A stretch of DNA of 64,000 bases from an uncultured Prevotellaceae bacterium. Its GTDB lineage: Bacteria > Bacteroidota > Bacteroidia > Bacteroidales > Bacteroidaceae. The DNA lies in NCBI GenBank assembly GCA_900315105.1, contig OMXX01000008.1:33883-97882 (forward strand), read 5' to 3'. Shown in pieces: positions 53,271 through 62,316 of this stretch. Within the stretch, counting starts at the first letter, position 1. Each line of letters begins with the position of its first letter. The notes beneath the pieces were generated by a model that was not told the DNA's origin, searched no databases, and saw only the letters and a program-made list of their open reading frames with translations. A program made the position numbers and the translations under genes.

Positions 53271-55856
53271 TTACTTCTTTATCAGCGGCTTGTCAATCAT
53301 GTGAATGACGGCAGAAGAAGTGGTGGTAGCCCTCGTAGCATTCTCGTTTGTAGGAGCATTGAGGAAGTACTCACGAGCCTGGAGATTATACAGGCCTTCC
53401 TTCTTTACAACATGCGCAGGATCCTTGTCATCTGCAGATGTCTGGATTGTGATATTGTCGTCACCGAGAGTTACGTAGATACGCTCGAACTTGCCATTGC
53501 TACCGATGCAGGCTGTCTCATATTTCTCTCTGTCTATAGGATTAGCACCGATATACATGGCGTTATCCTGAATGTGATATCTCACGAAGTCTATGATCTT
53601 CTGCTGCATCTGGTCTGCTATTTCCGTGTTGCCCTTGTCTCTTTCTGCCTCTACATCATCGAAAGTAGGGAGCTTGCCACTTGTCTGCAATTCCTTGATG
53701 GACTCATTTGAAGGTACATATATAGTATAGTGGTATGCATTGAACACGCTGATGTTCTCTCGTGGTGAACACTGCTTGTTACGTTCCTCTTCAAGAAGAC
53801 CGCTGCTGATGATGAGGTCGCGCATTTCGCTCATTTCCGGATGCTCACCCATAACGTCTATCACGCTCTTTGTGGTGGTCATGATAGGTGTAGTATCGAG
53901 AATATAGCACTTACCGTTACCTGCCTTGTTCTGCTCCTTGTTAGGTGACTGGTCGTAGATGTCGGTAACATAGAGAGGCTGCTTGGAATTGTTTACCTGG
54001 AAACTGCCTTCTACGGTCATACCGTTGATACCTGCCTTCGCATTCTTGATGCGGAGAGCCGTACCTGCCTTGGTAAGATAATACTCATGGCCGTCTTCCA
54101 CATTCTTATTAACAACGATGCAGTTGTCGAGAACGTCCTTCAGCAGTTCCTTCATCAAAGGTGTGTTATTGCGAACCTCTGCCAGACTATCACCCATAGT
54201 TCCTGTTTCAAGGTCATAGGCAAATACACTTGCCCATACAGGGTTGTTCATTGTCTCGTCATAGTGGAAACGGTATAGCTCTGCCTGCTTCTTTCCATAA
54301 GATGCAGGGTTGATATACTCAAGCATAGCCTTGTTTGTAGGGATAAAGAAGCTATAGTAGGCATTGAGGGAGTTGAGATATACGGTGTATTGGTTCTGCT
54401 CAATAGCCCAGTTGATAAGCTTCATCGTCTTGTTGACCACGGTTGGGTACTTAACGCTGACGAATGCCGTTGGTGAGTAGATAGAATTTGTTACATATAC
54501 CACACCGTTACATCCTACCATTGTCTCAACCACCTTTGACGGGTCAACATCCATAGGGTCATTGGCATCGTTGAGGATAGTAGGGAACTTGCTCTGCACT
54601 CCCTTGGCACGGAAAGAAGCCTTGAAATTGTTGTTGATAAGCTCCTTGATTACATCATTAGGAATATTCTCTACAGTACCATACTGGTCAATGAGGATAC
54701 GTCCGGCACCGTTTTTCCAATATTCAGCAAGAGCCTCATTGGTAGGAGCGAGGATAAATGCCATATCACGGTTAATGGCAAGTTCATCATTAGAACCTGA
54801 AGCATACACATCGTCAAGATAGTATCTGTTCCAGCCCGGATCAAAGTCCAGGAGATCCTGATGAACCTTGTTGTCATCATCAATATTCAGCACATGATTC
54901 TCCTGACTTGAGAAATAACGCTTCTGGAAAACCGAATCGACATTTGTATTATAGAATAGGTTATAGCGATCTGTTACTTCCTTTCCTGCATAGAAAGGAA
55001 CAGCGAAACGATCAAGGAGCTTGCTGAACTCACTCGTCTTAGGATTATTGGCAATAAGTTCTGCCATGTTCTCAAGAGGGAGCATTACATCATCAAGCTT
55101 CTGGATAAATCCGTTACTGCACTTGATATTCTTCTGACCAACGTTTACACCATTGACAATGGCATCGCCTGGCTGACGGTGAATCTTTCCATTGAAGAGG
55201 AAATCGATGTCTGAGTTCTCGAAATGGTTGTTGTTGATGAAGTCCTCAACGAAATGCACCATAGGAGTACTTGTCATGTCCTTCATCAGGACTACATTTG
55301 GACGATCTGCGAATCTTGTCCAAAGGGAATTGTTCTTCCTGTCCTCCGGACGCATGTTAGGAAGATCCTGAATCTTTACAACTGCTACAGAGTCATAGAT
55401 AGTAGAAGCTGTTGAACGGCGCATACAAGCACCCTCGATGATGGAATTGTCGCCACCGACACTTGAAAGTGTGTTGAGCTGATAACTGTTGTTGATCATT
55501 GCACCATAAAGAAGGAGCTTCTTCTGGCTTGCACTCAATTGCTCATAGTTGCTAACGCCCCACTTGTTGTTGCTGAAGAAACGTGCAAAGGCATCATCAT
55601 CTGCAACAAACAATGTCTTTGAACCGGTTTTAGCCAACACTTCCCTTTGGTCAAGGTCATCAATCAATCGGATGGTGTTGGTGTAATGACCATCTTCAGC
55701 AAGATAGCTGTAGATGCTGGCACCCCACCCCTCAGGATCGGTCTTGTCCAAATCATACTTGTCGCACGATGTGAAACTAATCAGACATGCTGACAATGCG
55801 ACGACACAGGAAGTCCTACGCCATCCCATCTTAAGTAAATTTTTACTCGTTGTCAT
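53271..55856 (-). CDS. Large multi-fasciclin-domain surface lipoprotein
   Basis: This 861-aa protein has a lipoprotein signal (SFTSCDKYD, Cys about 31; the start could be the second ATG at 55829). At least three FAS1-like units are indicated by repeated SKTLFVADDDAFARFF, MAFILAPTNEALAEYW, YSFFIPTNKAMLEYI and YTIYVPSNESIKEL, with closing strands such as NGFIQKLDDVMLPL and SAVIHMIDKPLIKK. It is the first gene of the leftward operon under the promoter near 56263. Its lead position before SusC suggests an abundant surface adhesin or glycan-binding protein. Catalytic residues are not evident. Confidence 0.85.
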   Translation of the reverse strand: MTTSKNLLKMGWRRTSCVVALSACLISFTSCDKYDLDKTDPEGWGASIYSYLAEDGHYTNTIRLIDDLDQREVLAKTGSKTLFVADDDAFARFFSNNKWGVSNYEQLSASQKKLLLYGAMINNSYQLNTLSSVGGDNSIIEGACMRRSTASTIYDSVAVVKIQDLPNMRPEDRKNNSLWTRFADRPNVVLMKDMTSTPMVHFVEDFINNNHFENSDIDFLFNGKIHRQPGDAIVNGVNVGQKNIKCSNGFIQKLDDVMLPLENMAELIANNPKTSEFSKLLDRFAVPFYAGKEVTDRYNLFYNTNVDSVFQKRYFSSQENHVLNIDDDNKVHQDLLDFDPGWNRYYLDDVYASGSNDELAINRDMAFILAPTNEALAEYWKNGAGRILIDQYGTVENIPNDVIKELINNNFKASFRAKGVQSKFPTILNDANDPMDVDPSKVVETMVGCNGVVYVTNSIYSPTAFVSVKYPTVVNKTMKLINWAIEQNQYTVYLNSLNAYYSFFIPTNKAMLEYINPASYGKKQAELYRFHYDETMNNPVWASVFAYDLETGTMGDSLAEVRNNTPLMKELLKDVLDNCIVVNKNVEDGHEYYLTKAGTALRIKNAKAGINGMTVEGSFQVNNSKQPLYVTDIYDQSPNKEQNKAGNGKCYILDTTPIMTTTKSVIDVMGEHPEMSEMRDLIISSGLLEEERNKQCSPRENISVFNAYHYTIYVPSNESIKELQTSGKLPTFDDVEAERDKGNTEIADQMQQKIIDFVRYHIQDNAMYIGANPIDREKYETACIGSNGKFERIYVTLGDDNITIQTSADDKDPAHVVKKEGLYNLQAREYFLNAPTNENATRATTTSSAVIHMIDKPLIKK

Positions 55857-56006
55857 TAATTGGTTTTATTATTAGTTTTTTTATAAACGTCTACGCGAAC
55901 CCGATGAGCAAAGCCAAACAAGTTTGAACTCCGTCATTGCGGGATTAGTTGCATAAATAAACGTCAGATAAAGTAGTATATTCCTAAAGTCTTATGGATA
56001 TCCGTA

Positions 56007-56262
56007 ATTTTCGAGTGCTTCTTCGCACAATGGAAATAGTGCGTGTCAACCCCAAGGTTGGCGCACGTCTCTGATTTTCGAGTGCAACGTGCGAAGCATC
56101 CTCGCACGTTTGAGCGTCTTTTGATAAAAGAGCGGCGTAAGCCTAGATTCCCAACGGTTGGCGCACGTCTCCAATTTTCGAGTGCAACGTGCAGAGCATC
56201 CTCGCACGAAGGAAATAGTCAACGTCGGCTGCAAGCCGGTGGACGTCTTTGATTTTCGAGTG
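56007..56262. repeat. Repeated hairpin-bearing leader units
   Basis: ATTTTCGAGTGC occurs at 56007, 56074, 56174 and 56252, each of the first three followed by GCGCACGTCT- or GGACGTCTTT-like segments at the far end. CGTGCGA/TCGCACG around 56089-56109 makes a perfect 7-bp stem. The block lies in the predicted 5' leader of the fasciclin/SusCD operon. Confidence 0.75.
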
Positions 56263-56270
56263 CAAAGTTA
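56263..56270 (-). promoter_or_regulatory. -7 element of the fasciclin/SusCD operon
   Basis: TAACTTTG on the minus strand, directly abutting the leader repeats. There is no clear -33, fitting an activator-dependent promoter. The leader would be about 400 nt. Confidence 0.55.
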
Positions 56271-56446
56271 ACATTATTTATTTACATAGCACGTACGATT
56301 TATTTCGTTTTCTTTTGTCCTTGTAACATTTTTATAAAATACATTAGTTTTTGTGCCAAAAACATTATTTTATATAACATATCCGCGTTTTTCACGAGAT
56401 TTTTACGTGTTTTTCCCCCTAAACTTAAAAAAAATAACCAATATTG

Positions 56447-56476
56447 TTGCATTTTAAGAAATTTTTACTACTTTTG
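56447..56476 (+). promoter_or_regulatory. Canonical promoter of the HTCS gene
   Basis: TTG (56447-56449), a 19-bp spacer and TACTTTTG (56469-56476). Confidence 0.75.
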
Positions 56477-56500
56477 TAAGCAAAACTATAAACACGTTGC

Positions 56501-56540
56501 TTTTTCGCTAAAGCCTAACAAGCTAAAAGCAAGTGCAACC
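56501..56540 (+). repeat. MITE-like end repeat in the HTCS leader, partial
   Basis: TTTTTCGCTAAAGCCTAACA, AGCTAAAAGCAAGTGCAACC: a diverged copy of the 36751 repeat, lying between the HTCS promoter and its start codon. Confidence 0.6.
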
Positions 56541-56553
56541 TAACTACAAAATC

Positions 56554-59500
56554 ATGATGACAAACATAAAAACACTTATCATTTCCCTACTTACCCTTCT
56601 GCAACCTCTATGCATAAAAGCACAGATCGGCACATTGTTCAACTACACCAAGAATCTAAGTAGTAGCTTCGTTCAACAGGTGTATCAGGACAGACAGGGG
56701 TTTATATGGGTTTCTACTGCCAATGGTCTTAATCGATATGACGGCTATACCTTTCAGACCTATACAGCTGACAATGGCCTTCCTATCGACAATATCACTT
56801 GCGTAATACAAGACAAGAATAACCTTATCTATGTAGGCACTTCATCTGGCCTTTATGTCAAGCTGAAAGACAGATTCGTATGTGTTACAAACAAAGATAC
56901 AGGTGAAGAACTATCTGCATACATCAATTGCTTCTGCATTAACCCTGATGGTAATATTGTCTTCAGTACCTCCGGACGCGGTATCTGGCAACTAACGGAT
57001 GTTGACAAGGCAAAAAATATCATTGATGGCATTAACGAGTCTAAGTATGTCAAGGATATTCTGTTTGACCATAAGGGTATGCTATGGGCATCTGCCGACA
57101 AATATGGTATTATCTCGTACCGACTTACTGGCAGCGGCGACAACAAGAAATACATCCTTACGAACAAATTCCCTGCGGGCGAGAACTCACCTTACTCATC
57201 AATATGCATCGACAAAAGCGGTAACCTCTATCTTGGCTACCTGAAAGGCGGCGTATATGTAATGGACTCAAGCAGAAAGGGCTTTACGCTCATTCCCTCT
57301 ACATTCAACGTCACGGTATCTACCCTCAAGGCGCGTAACGATGGCTATATATATATTGGAACAAATGGCGACGGCGTAAAGGTTCTCAATCCCCGAAATG
57401 GAGAGATACGTCCTGCCCGTATTGCAAGTACACAGCTTGATGTGAACAAGACAAAGGTGGGCTCTATTGCTGTGGATCGTAACCAGAACCTATGGCTGGG
57501 ACTATATCAAAAGGGAGTCTTCATGCAATCGCCTGTCAGGTCTCCTTTCCATTGTCTTGGCATTAACCAGCCATCTGGCAACCAGATCGGTCAGCAATGT
57601 GTCATGGCTATATATCGCCAGAAAAACGGCACACTATGGATTGCTTGTGACCAGGACGGACTTTACGCGCTCGACTCCAACTATCAGCTTATTCGCCACT
57701 ATGCCCCTTCTTCAATAGGCGGAAACCGCAAGAGCGACGAGGTGCCAACCACCATCCTTACAATCACAGAGGACAACTCCGGCAGGTTGTGGGTAGGCTC
57801 CTATACGGATGGATGCGGATGGTTTGACCCTCAGACTGGCAAGTATCATCGTGCCTCATTCAGCTACGGCAATGCGCAGAGTGTATTCGATATCCGCGCT
57901 GACTATCTTGGCCGACTATGGATCGGAACCCTCGGTGATGGTCTGAAGTGTTATGACATTGAGCATGACAAGCTTACGGAATACAAGCACGACTACCGAA
58001 GAACAGACTGCCTCCATAACAACTACATTCTTGAGATGGGTTTAAGTCCTGACAAGAAGACTTTGTATGTGGGTACGTCAATAGGTCTGTCTTGTCTTGA
58101 TTTGCCTTCAAACAGCTGGACAAAGGTGTTCAAATCCAACAAGATCCTTGACCGTGAATCAATCACGGAAATCTGTCAGGTAAACAATGACGAGATCTGG
58201 ATAGGTACGGCCATAGGTCTCTACAATTACAATCTGAAAAACCACGCATTACGCAAATATGGCACAAAGGACGGACTCCCCGACTGCCACGTTGCTGCTA
58301 TCGAGTCTGACAATCAGGGGGTACTGTGGATAAGCACCTCCAACGGCTTATGCCGATTCAATACAAAAGACGGCAAGACGAGGAATTTCTACGTTTCCGA
58401 CGGCCTTCAGGGCAACGAGTACAATTCCGGAGTGTCATTCCACGATCCCGACTCCGACCTCCTCTTCTTCGGCGGAACATTAGGCATATCATATTTCAAT
58501 CCGCCTAAGAGCATACCTGAGCCAACAAAGCTCAAGGTTACGCTGACAGGCATATTCCGTGGCAGTGAGCGCGTACAGTCATATATGAAATCGGGCAACT
58601 ATGTCATCTGCGAGGATGCAATAGCATTTTCCGATGTGTTCGATTTCTCTCATGAGGACAACACGCTCGCGTTTACATTCTCCACACTCACCTATTCCGA
58701 CATTGAGCATATCAGTTTCGCATATAGCATCAATGGCGACAAGGAGGTTGTCCTCCCTGCCGGAGAGAACAGAATAACGCTGAGCCGAATGTCGCCAGGC
58801 GACTATGACTTCCGTGTCGTAGCCATCAATAATGGTGTCCGCTCACAGGAGAAGACCTTCAAGGTGGTAATCCACAATCCTTGGTATTTCACACCACTTG
58901 CCAAGGTCATCTATCTCCTGCTTGTCATCGCCGCCATCTGGTGGTATATACGCTTGCAGCGCATACGTAACCGTGAACGTCTTCTCATTCAGGAGCATAT
59001 ACACAAAGAAGAACTCAATGAACAGAAACTGCGTTTCTTCATCAATATATCACACGAGATACGCACCCCGATGACCCTCATCGTGACACCTCTGCTACAG
59101 CTCATACGCGAGGACAACGACCCTCACCGCCAGTCTGTATATGAGATAATGAAACGCAACGCAGAGCGAATACTGCATCTTGTAAACCAGATTCTCGATC
59201 TTAGGAAGATTGACAAGGGACAGATGATAATGCAGATGCGCGAGACCGACCTCATCTATTTCACAGAAGACATCCTGAAGACTTTCCAGCCACAGGCAAC
59301 AAGCAAGAAGATAAATATCGAATTCGAACATGAAAGCGAGAAGATGCCTGTATGGATTGACAGGAGCCAGTTCGACAAGGTTATAATGAATCTGATGTCG
59401 AATGCGATGAAATACACCCCTGTATGCGGAACCATAAAGGTGACAATCGCTTCCGACGATAAGAATGCCACTATCACGGTATTCGACAACGGAGAGCAGA

Positions 59501-60618
59501 TACCGGAGCAGAGTCTGGCAAGAATCTTCGAGCGTTTCTACCAGGCTACATCCCTCACAAACCAGACAAAGACAGGCACAGGCGTAGGACTCGACCTTAC
59601 ACGCTCCCTCGTACAACTACACCACGGCACAATCATTGTACGTAATGTGGGAGATGGTGTGGAGTTCGTTGTCACCATTCCTCTGGGATGTGAGCATCTT
59701 TCAAAGGAAGAGCTTGCTCTGCACGAAGAACAGAAGGCAGAAGAGGTTTCAAGCATCCTCGAACAGGAACTTGCGAACTCGGCAGAGGCTGAAAGCATGG
59801 AGGAGAATTTGCCTCCAACGCTAAGTTCTAAACCATCAATACCAATCTCTAAACGCCCAACCATCGTTGTCGTAGAGGATGATGACGAGATACGCAGCTA
59901 TCTCGTTACTGAACTTGAATCCACATATCGTGTCCTCAGTTTCAACGATGGTGCAGATGCTTTGCCTAACATACTGCGTGAGATTCCGGCACTCGTCATC
60001 TCCGATGTCATGATGCCACAGATGGACGGTAACACGCTGTGCGCTAAGATAAAGAGCAACGTGAACACCAATCACATTCCTGTAATACTTCTGACGGCAA
60101 AGACACGCGATGAGGACCGTCTGGAAAGCCTTGAGACTGGTGCAGACCAATATTTCACCAAGCCTTTCAACATGGATATCCTCCGACGCAGCATCGCCAA
60201 CCTCATAGCCTCACGCCGCCTCATGGAGAACAAGTTTGCCGGCAAGGAGGATCATAGCGACATGATCGATGATATCGAGGTTGAGAGTGCTGACGACAAG
60301 CTCCTGAACCGCATCCTTGCAGTTGTGAACGCCAACCTCAGCAACAGCGACCTGAACATCGACATGATATGCTCCGAGGTGGGTATCAGCCGTGTGCATC
60401 TACATCGTAAGATGAAGGAACTTACAAACCAGACTCCACACGACTTCATCCGTAACCTGCGTCTGAAACAGGCTGCTCGTCTTCTTAGTCGTAAGGGACA
60501 GAACATCACGGAGGTTATGTACCGTTGCGGATTCAACAGCACCACAAGCTTCTCCACCATGTTCAAGAAGATGTACGGACTCTCACCACGAGAGTATATG
60601 AAGGAGCATGCGGAGTAG
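56554..60618 (+). CDS. Hybrid two-component system regulator (HTCS) of the polysaccharide locus
   Basis: The protein is 1354 aa from ATG 56554; a GTG at 56533 lies inside a repeat. Order: signal peptide (1-23); about 14 Reg_prop beta-propeller repeats (WVSTANGLNRYDG, LWIGTLGDGLKCYD, LWISTSNGLCRFN); a Y_Y_Y domain; a membrane helix (VIYLLLVIAAIWWYI); HisKA with FFINISHEIRTPMTLI; HATPase with LMSNAMKYTP and GTGVGLDL; a receiver (VVVEDDDEIRSYL, phosphoacceptor in VISDVMMPQMDG); and an AraC HTH (GISRVHLHRKMKEL, CGFNSTTSFSTMFKKMYGLSPREYM). HTCS proteins bind oligosaccharides in the periplasm and activate SusCD operons. It is divergent from the fasciclin/SusCD operon, its likely target. Confidence 0.95.
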   Translation: MMTNIKTLIISLLTLLQPLCIKAQIGTLFNYTKNLSSSFVQQVYQDRQGFIWVSTANGLNRYDGYTFQTYTADNGLPIDNITCVIQDKNNLIYVGTSSGLYVKLKDRFVCVTNKDTGEELSAYINCFCINPDGNIVFSTSGRGIWQLTDVDKAKNIIDGINESKYVKDILFDHKGMLWASADKYGIISYRLTGSGDNKKYILTNKFPAGENSPYSSICIDKSGNLYLGYLKGGVYVMDSSRKGFTLIPSTFNVTVSTLKARNDGYIYIGTNGDGVKVLNPRNGEIRPARIASTQLDVNKTKVGSIAVDRNQNLWLGLYQKGVFMQSPVRSPFHCLGINQPSGNQIGQQCVMAIYRQKNGTLWIACDQDGLYALDSNYQLIRHYAPSSIGGNRKSDEVPTTILTITEDNSGRLWVGSYTDGCGWFDPQTGKYHRASFSYGNAQSVFDIRADYLGRLWIGTLGDGLKCYDIEHDKLTEYKHDYRRTDCLHNNYILEMGLSPDKKTLYVGTSIGLSCLDLPSNSWTKVFKSNKILDRESITEICQVNNDEIWIGTAIGLYNYNLKNHALRKYGTKDGLPDCHVAAIESDNQGVLWISTSNGLCRFNTKDGKTRNFYVSDGLQGNEYNSGVSFHDPDSDLLFFGGTLGISYFNPPKSIPEPTKLKVTLTGIFRGSERVQSYMKSGNYVICEDAIAFSDVFDFSHEDNTLAFTFSTLTYSDIEHISFAYSINGDKEVVLPAGENRITLSRMSPGDYDFRVVAINNGVRSQEKTFKVVIHNPWYFTPLAKVIYLLLVIAAIWWYIRLQRIRNRERLLIQEHIHKEELNEQKLRFFINISHEIRTPMTLIVTPLLQLIREDNDPHRQSVYEIMKRNAERILHLVNQILDLRKIDKGQMIMQMRETDLIYFTEDILKTFQPQATSKKINIEFEHESEKMPVWIDRSQFDKVIMNLMSNAMKYTPVCGTIKVTIASDDKNATITVFDNGEQIPEQSLARIFERFYQATSLTNQTKTGTGVGLDLTRSLVQLHHGTIIVRNVGDGVEFVVTIPLGCEHLSKEELALHEEQKAEEVSSILEQELANSAEAESMEENLPPTLSSKPSIPISKRPTIVVVEDDDEIRSYLVTELESTYRVLSFNDGADALPNILREIPALVISDVMMPQMDGNTLCAKIKSNVNTNHIPVILLTAKTRDEDRLESLETGADQYFTKPFNMDILRRSIANLIASRRLMENKFAGKEDHSDMIDDIEVESADDKLLNRILAVVNANLSNSDLNIDMICSEVGISRVHLHRKMKELTNQTPHDFIRNLRLKQAARLLSRKGQNITEVMYRCGFNSTTSFSTMFKKMYGLSPREYMKEHAE

Positions 60619-60629
60619 AGGAACAGCAA

Positions 60630-60799
60630 CCCCTTTCCCGCCATACGGGCACCCTTTCCCCATAAGGGGCAAGGAGGAAGTTACAATAAATCCCTAATAC
60701 GTCCGTTATATAGCTATATAATCATAGCCCCATTGACTGCAATACTAACTTCCCCCTTGCCCCTTACGGGGAAAGGGTGCCCGTAGGGCGGAAAAGGGG
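60630..60799. repeat. 54-bp GC-rich inverted repeats, terminator of the HTCS gene
   Basis: Arms 60630-60683 and 60746-60799 pair nearly throughout (CCCCTTTCCCGCC, ACGGGCACCCTTTCCCC, AAGGGGCAAGG), with a 62-bp AT-rich centre. CTCTTTTTTC follows on the plus strand. It is the same element family as 14499-14645. Confidence 0.85.
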
Positions 60800-60812
60800 C
60801 CTCTTTTTTCTT

Positions 60813-61220
60813 ATGACTCTATCCGATTGCAAGATTATAGAGCTTCCGAAGGAGGAAGACCCACGCGGAAGCCTTACATATATCTATGAGAATGTGCAGG
60901 TGCCATTCCCTATAAAACGTGTATTCTACATCTACGATGTTCCTGCGGGCAAGGATCGCGGAGCGCACGCCCATAAGGAATGCTGGCAATTCATCATTGC
61001 TGCTTCTGGCGCTTTGGAGGTCTATCTGAGTGACGGAAAGGAAGAAAAGACCGTTACTCTCAACCGACCATTCCAAGGACTTCTCGTCCCTCCTGGCATC
61101 TGGGCTCACGAACAGGAGTTTACCACTGGTGCCCTCTGTCTTGTTCTCGCCAGTCATCCTTACTCAGAAGACGACTATATACGTGACTATGATAAGTATC
61201 TGCAGATATACGCTAAATAA
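60813..61220 (+). CDS. FdtA/QdtA-like sugar 3,4-ketoisomerase (WxcM-like cupin)
   Basis: The protein is 135 aa from ATG 60813 (MTLSDCKIIELPKEEDPRGS); the earlier ATG at 60777 lies in the palindrome. It is a single cupin with PFPIKRVFYIYDVP, the GAHAHKECWQFIIAASG metal/ligand motif and LVPPGIWAHE. FdtA-type enzymes isomerise dTDP-4-keto-6-deoxyglucose to the 3-keto sugar on the way to amino-deoxyhexoses of surface glycans. The next gene overlaps by 32 nt. The other pathway genes are not in the window, so the physiological sugar is unknown. Confidence 0.85.
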   Translation: MTLSDCKIIELPKEEDPRGSLTYIYENVQVPFPIKRVFYIYDVPAGKDRGAHAHKECWQFIIAASGALEVYLSDGKEEKTVTLNRPFQGLLVPPGIWAHEQEFTTGALCLVLASHPYSEDDYIRDYDKYLQIYAK

Positions 61221-62316
61221 ACAGACCGAATGGGATGATTTCGTTAAGGTGTCGAAAAACGGCACCTTCCTTTTTCTGCGTGCGTATATGGACTATCATA
61301 GTGACCGTTTTCAGGATCATTCCTTGATGTTCTATAATGAGAAGAATAAGCTCATAGCAGTTCTTCCAGCCAATGGGCCCTCTAAATCCCCCTTAAAGGG
61401 GGACTTTCCAGCCAACCAGCTCTCGGCCTCTCCCCCCGCCCTCCCCCGTAGGGAGGGAGCCGGAGCGCTCAATAGGGAAAGTGACAAAGAATTAGAGGAA
61501 AAGCTCGTTATCGAATCGGCTCCCTCCCTACGGGGGAGGGCGGGGGGAGAGGCCATCCTTTTCCACTCCCACCAAGGCCTTACTTACGGCGGCTTCGTAC
61601 TATCCCCGGAAATACACATCTCAGAGGTGGGAGAACTGTTCCGACTGACAGTTGCCTATCTCAAGGAAAACGGTTTCTGCGAGTGGAATTACAAACAAAT
61701 ACCGTATATCTATCACCTGATACCATCACAGGAAGAGGACTACTGGCTTTGGCGATATAATGCCACGCTGAAATCATGCAATATGATGACTGCCATAGAC
61801 CTTGGCAATTCCGAAATTGATATTACGTCATCACGCAAGCGCACCTACTTCAACAAACTTACGCGACAAGGCTATACCGTAGCCATTGATGACAACATCC
61901 GCAATTTCTGGCCTATTCTTGAGGATAATCTAATGGAGCGTTTCGGCTCACATCCCGTACATAGTCTGTCAGAAATTACATTGCTCAAACAGCGTTTTCC
62001 CGATAACATCGTGTGCTGTACAGTAAAGAATCCCGACGGAATAACCATAGCCGGAACACTTCTATTCATCACACAGCAGGTTGTGCGTACCCAATATATT
62101 TCCGCCTCACACGAAGGCAAGCGCACCAACGCCCTCGACTATCTCATGCTCAGCCTCATCAATCACTATAAGAGCCATCCCGAATACCGCTACTTTGAAT
62201 TTGGCACAAGTATGGCAGAAGACGGCATTCATCTTAACGAAGGCCTGATCCTGCAAAAGGAAGGCTTTGGCGGAAGAGCTGTAGCGTGCAAGATCTACAA
62301 TATCAATATTCAATAA
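61189..62316 (+). CDS. FemAB/GNAT-like acyltransferase with in-frame repeat insertion
   Basis: The protein is 375 aa from ATG 61189 (MISICRYTLNKQTEWDDFV). The family is recognised from SKNGTFLFLRAYMDYHSDRF, LIAVLPAN, SHQGLTYGGFVLSPEI, TSSRKRTYFNKLTRQGYTVAIDDN, ILEDNLMERFGSHPVHSLSEI and YFEFGTSMAEDG; such proteins transfer acyl or aminoacyl groups. With the ketoisomerase it may acylate an amino sugar (inference). Residues ~62-122 are an insertion made of palindromic repeats (SPPALPRREGAG, APSLRGRAGGEA) between LPAN and LFHSHQGL, which I expect to be nearly contiguous in relatives. The frame is open. Whether it folds as a tolerated loop is unknown. Confidence 0.8.
   Translation: MISICRYTLNKQTEWDDFVKVSKNGTFLFLRAYMDYHSDRFQDHSLMFYNEKNKLIAVLPANGPSKSPLKGDFPANQLSASPPALPRREGAGALNRESDKELEEKLVIESAPSLRGRAGGEAILFHSHQGLTYGGFVLSPEIHISEVGELFRLTVAYLKENGFCEWNYKQIPYIYHLIPSQEEDYWLWRYNATLKSCNMMTAIDLGNSEIDITSSRKRTYFNKLTRQGYTVAIDDNIRNFWPILEDNLMERFGSHPVHSLSEITLLKQRFPDNIVCCTVKNPDGITIAGTLLFITQQVVRTQYISASHEGKRTNALDYLMLSLINHYKSHPEYRYFEFGTSMAEDGIHLNEGLILQKEGFGGRAVACKIYNINIQ
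61364..61415. repeat. 10-bp direct repeats flanking a 32-bp palindrome-containing insert
   Basis: TTCCAGCCAA at 61364-61373 and 61406-61415 bracket 32 bp containing CCCCCTTAAAGGGGG. Insert plus one repeat is 42 bp, which keeps the reading frame. It looks like a target-site duplication. Confidence 0.65.
61425..61554. repeat. 130-bp element with perfect 38-bp inverted repeats inside a gene
   Basis: Arms 61425-61462 and 61517-61554 are exact reverse complements (GGCCTCTCCCCCCGCCCTCC onward) around a 54-bp spacer. The arm matches the sequence at 53132-53173. Confidence 0.9.

Noticed and set aside
56007..56270. Leader repeats considered as a CRISPR
   Set aside because: Spacing is irregular (67, 100 and 78 bp), the intervening segments are themselves related, and there are only four copies.
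56533..56553. GTG at 56533 as the HTCS start
   Set aside because: It lies within a dispersed repeat. ATG 56554 gives a clean signal peptide and follows the promoter at a normal distance.
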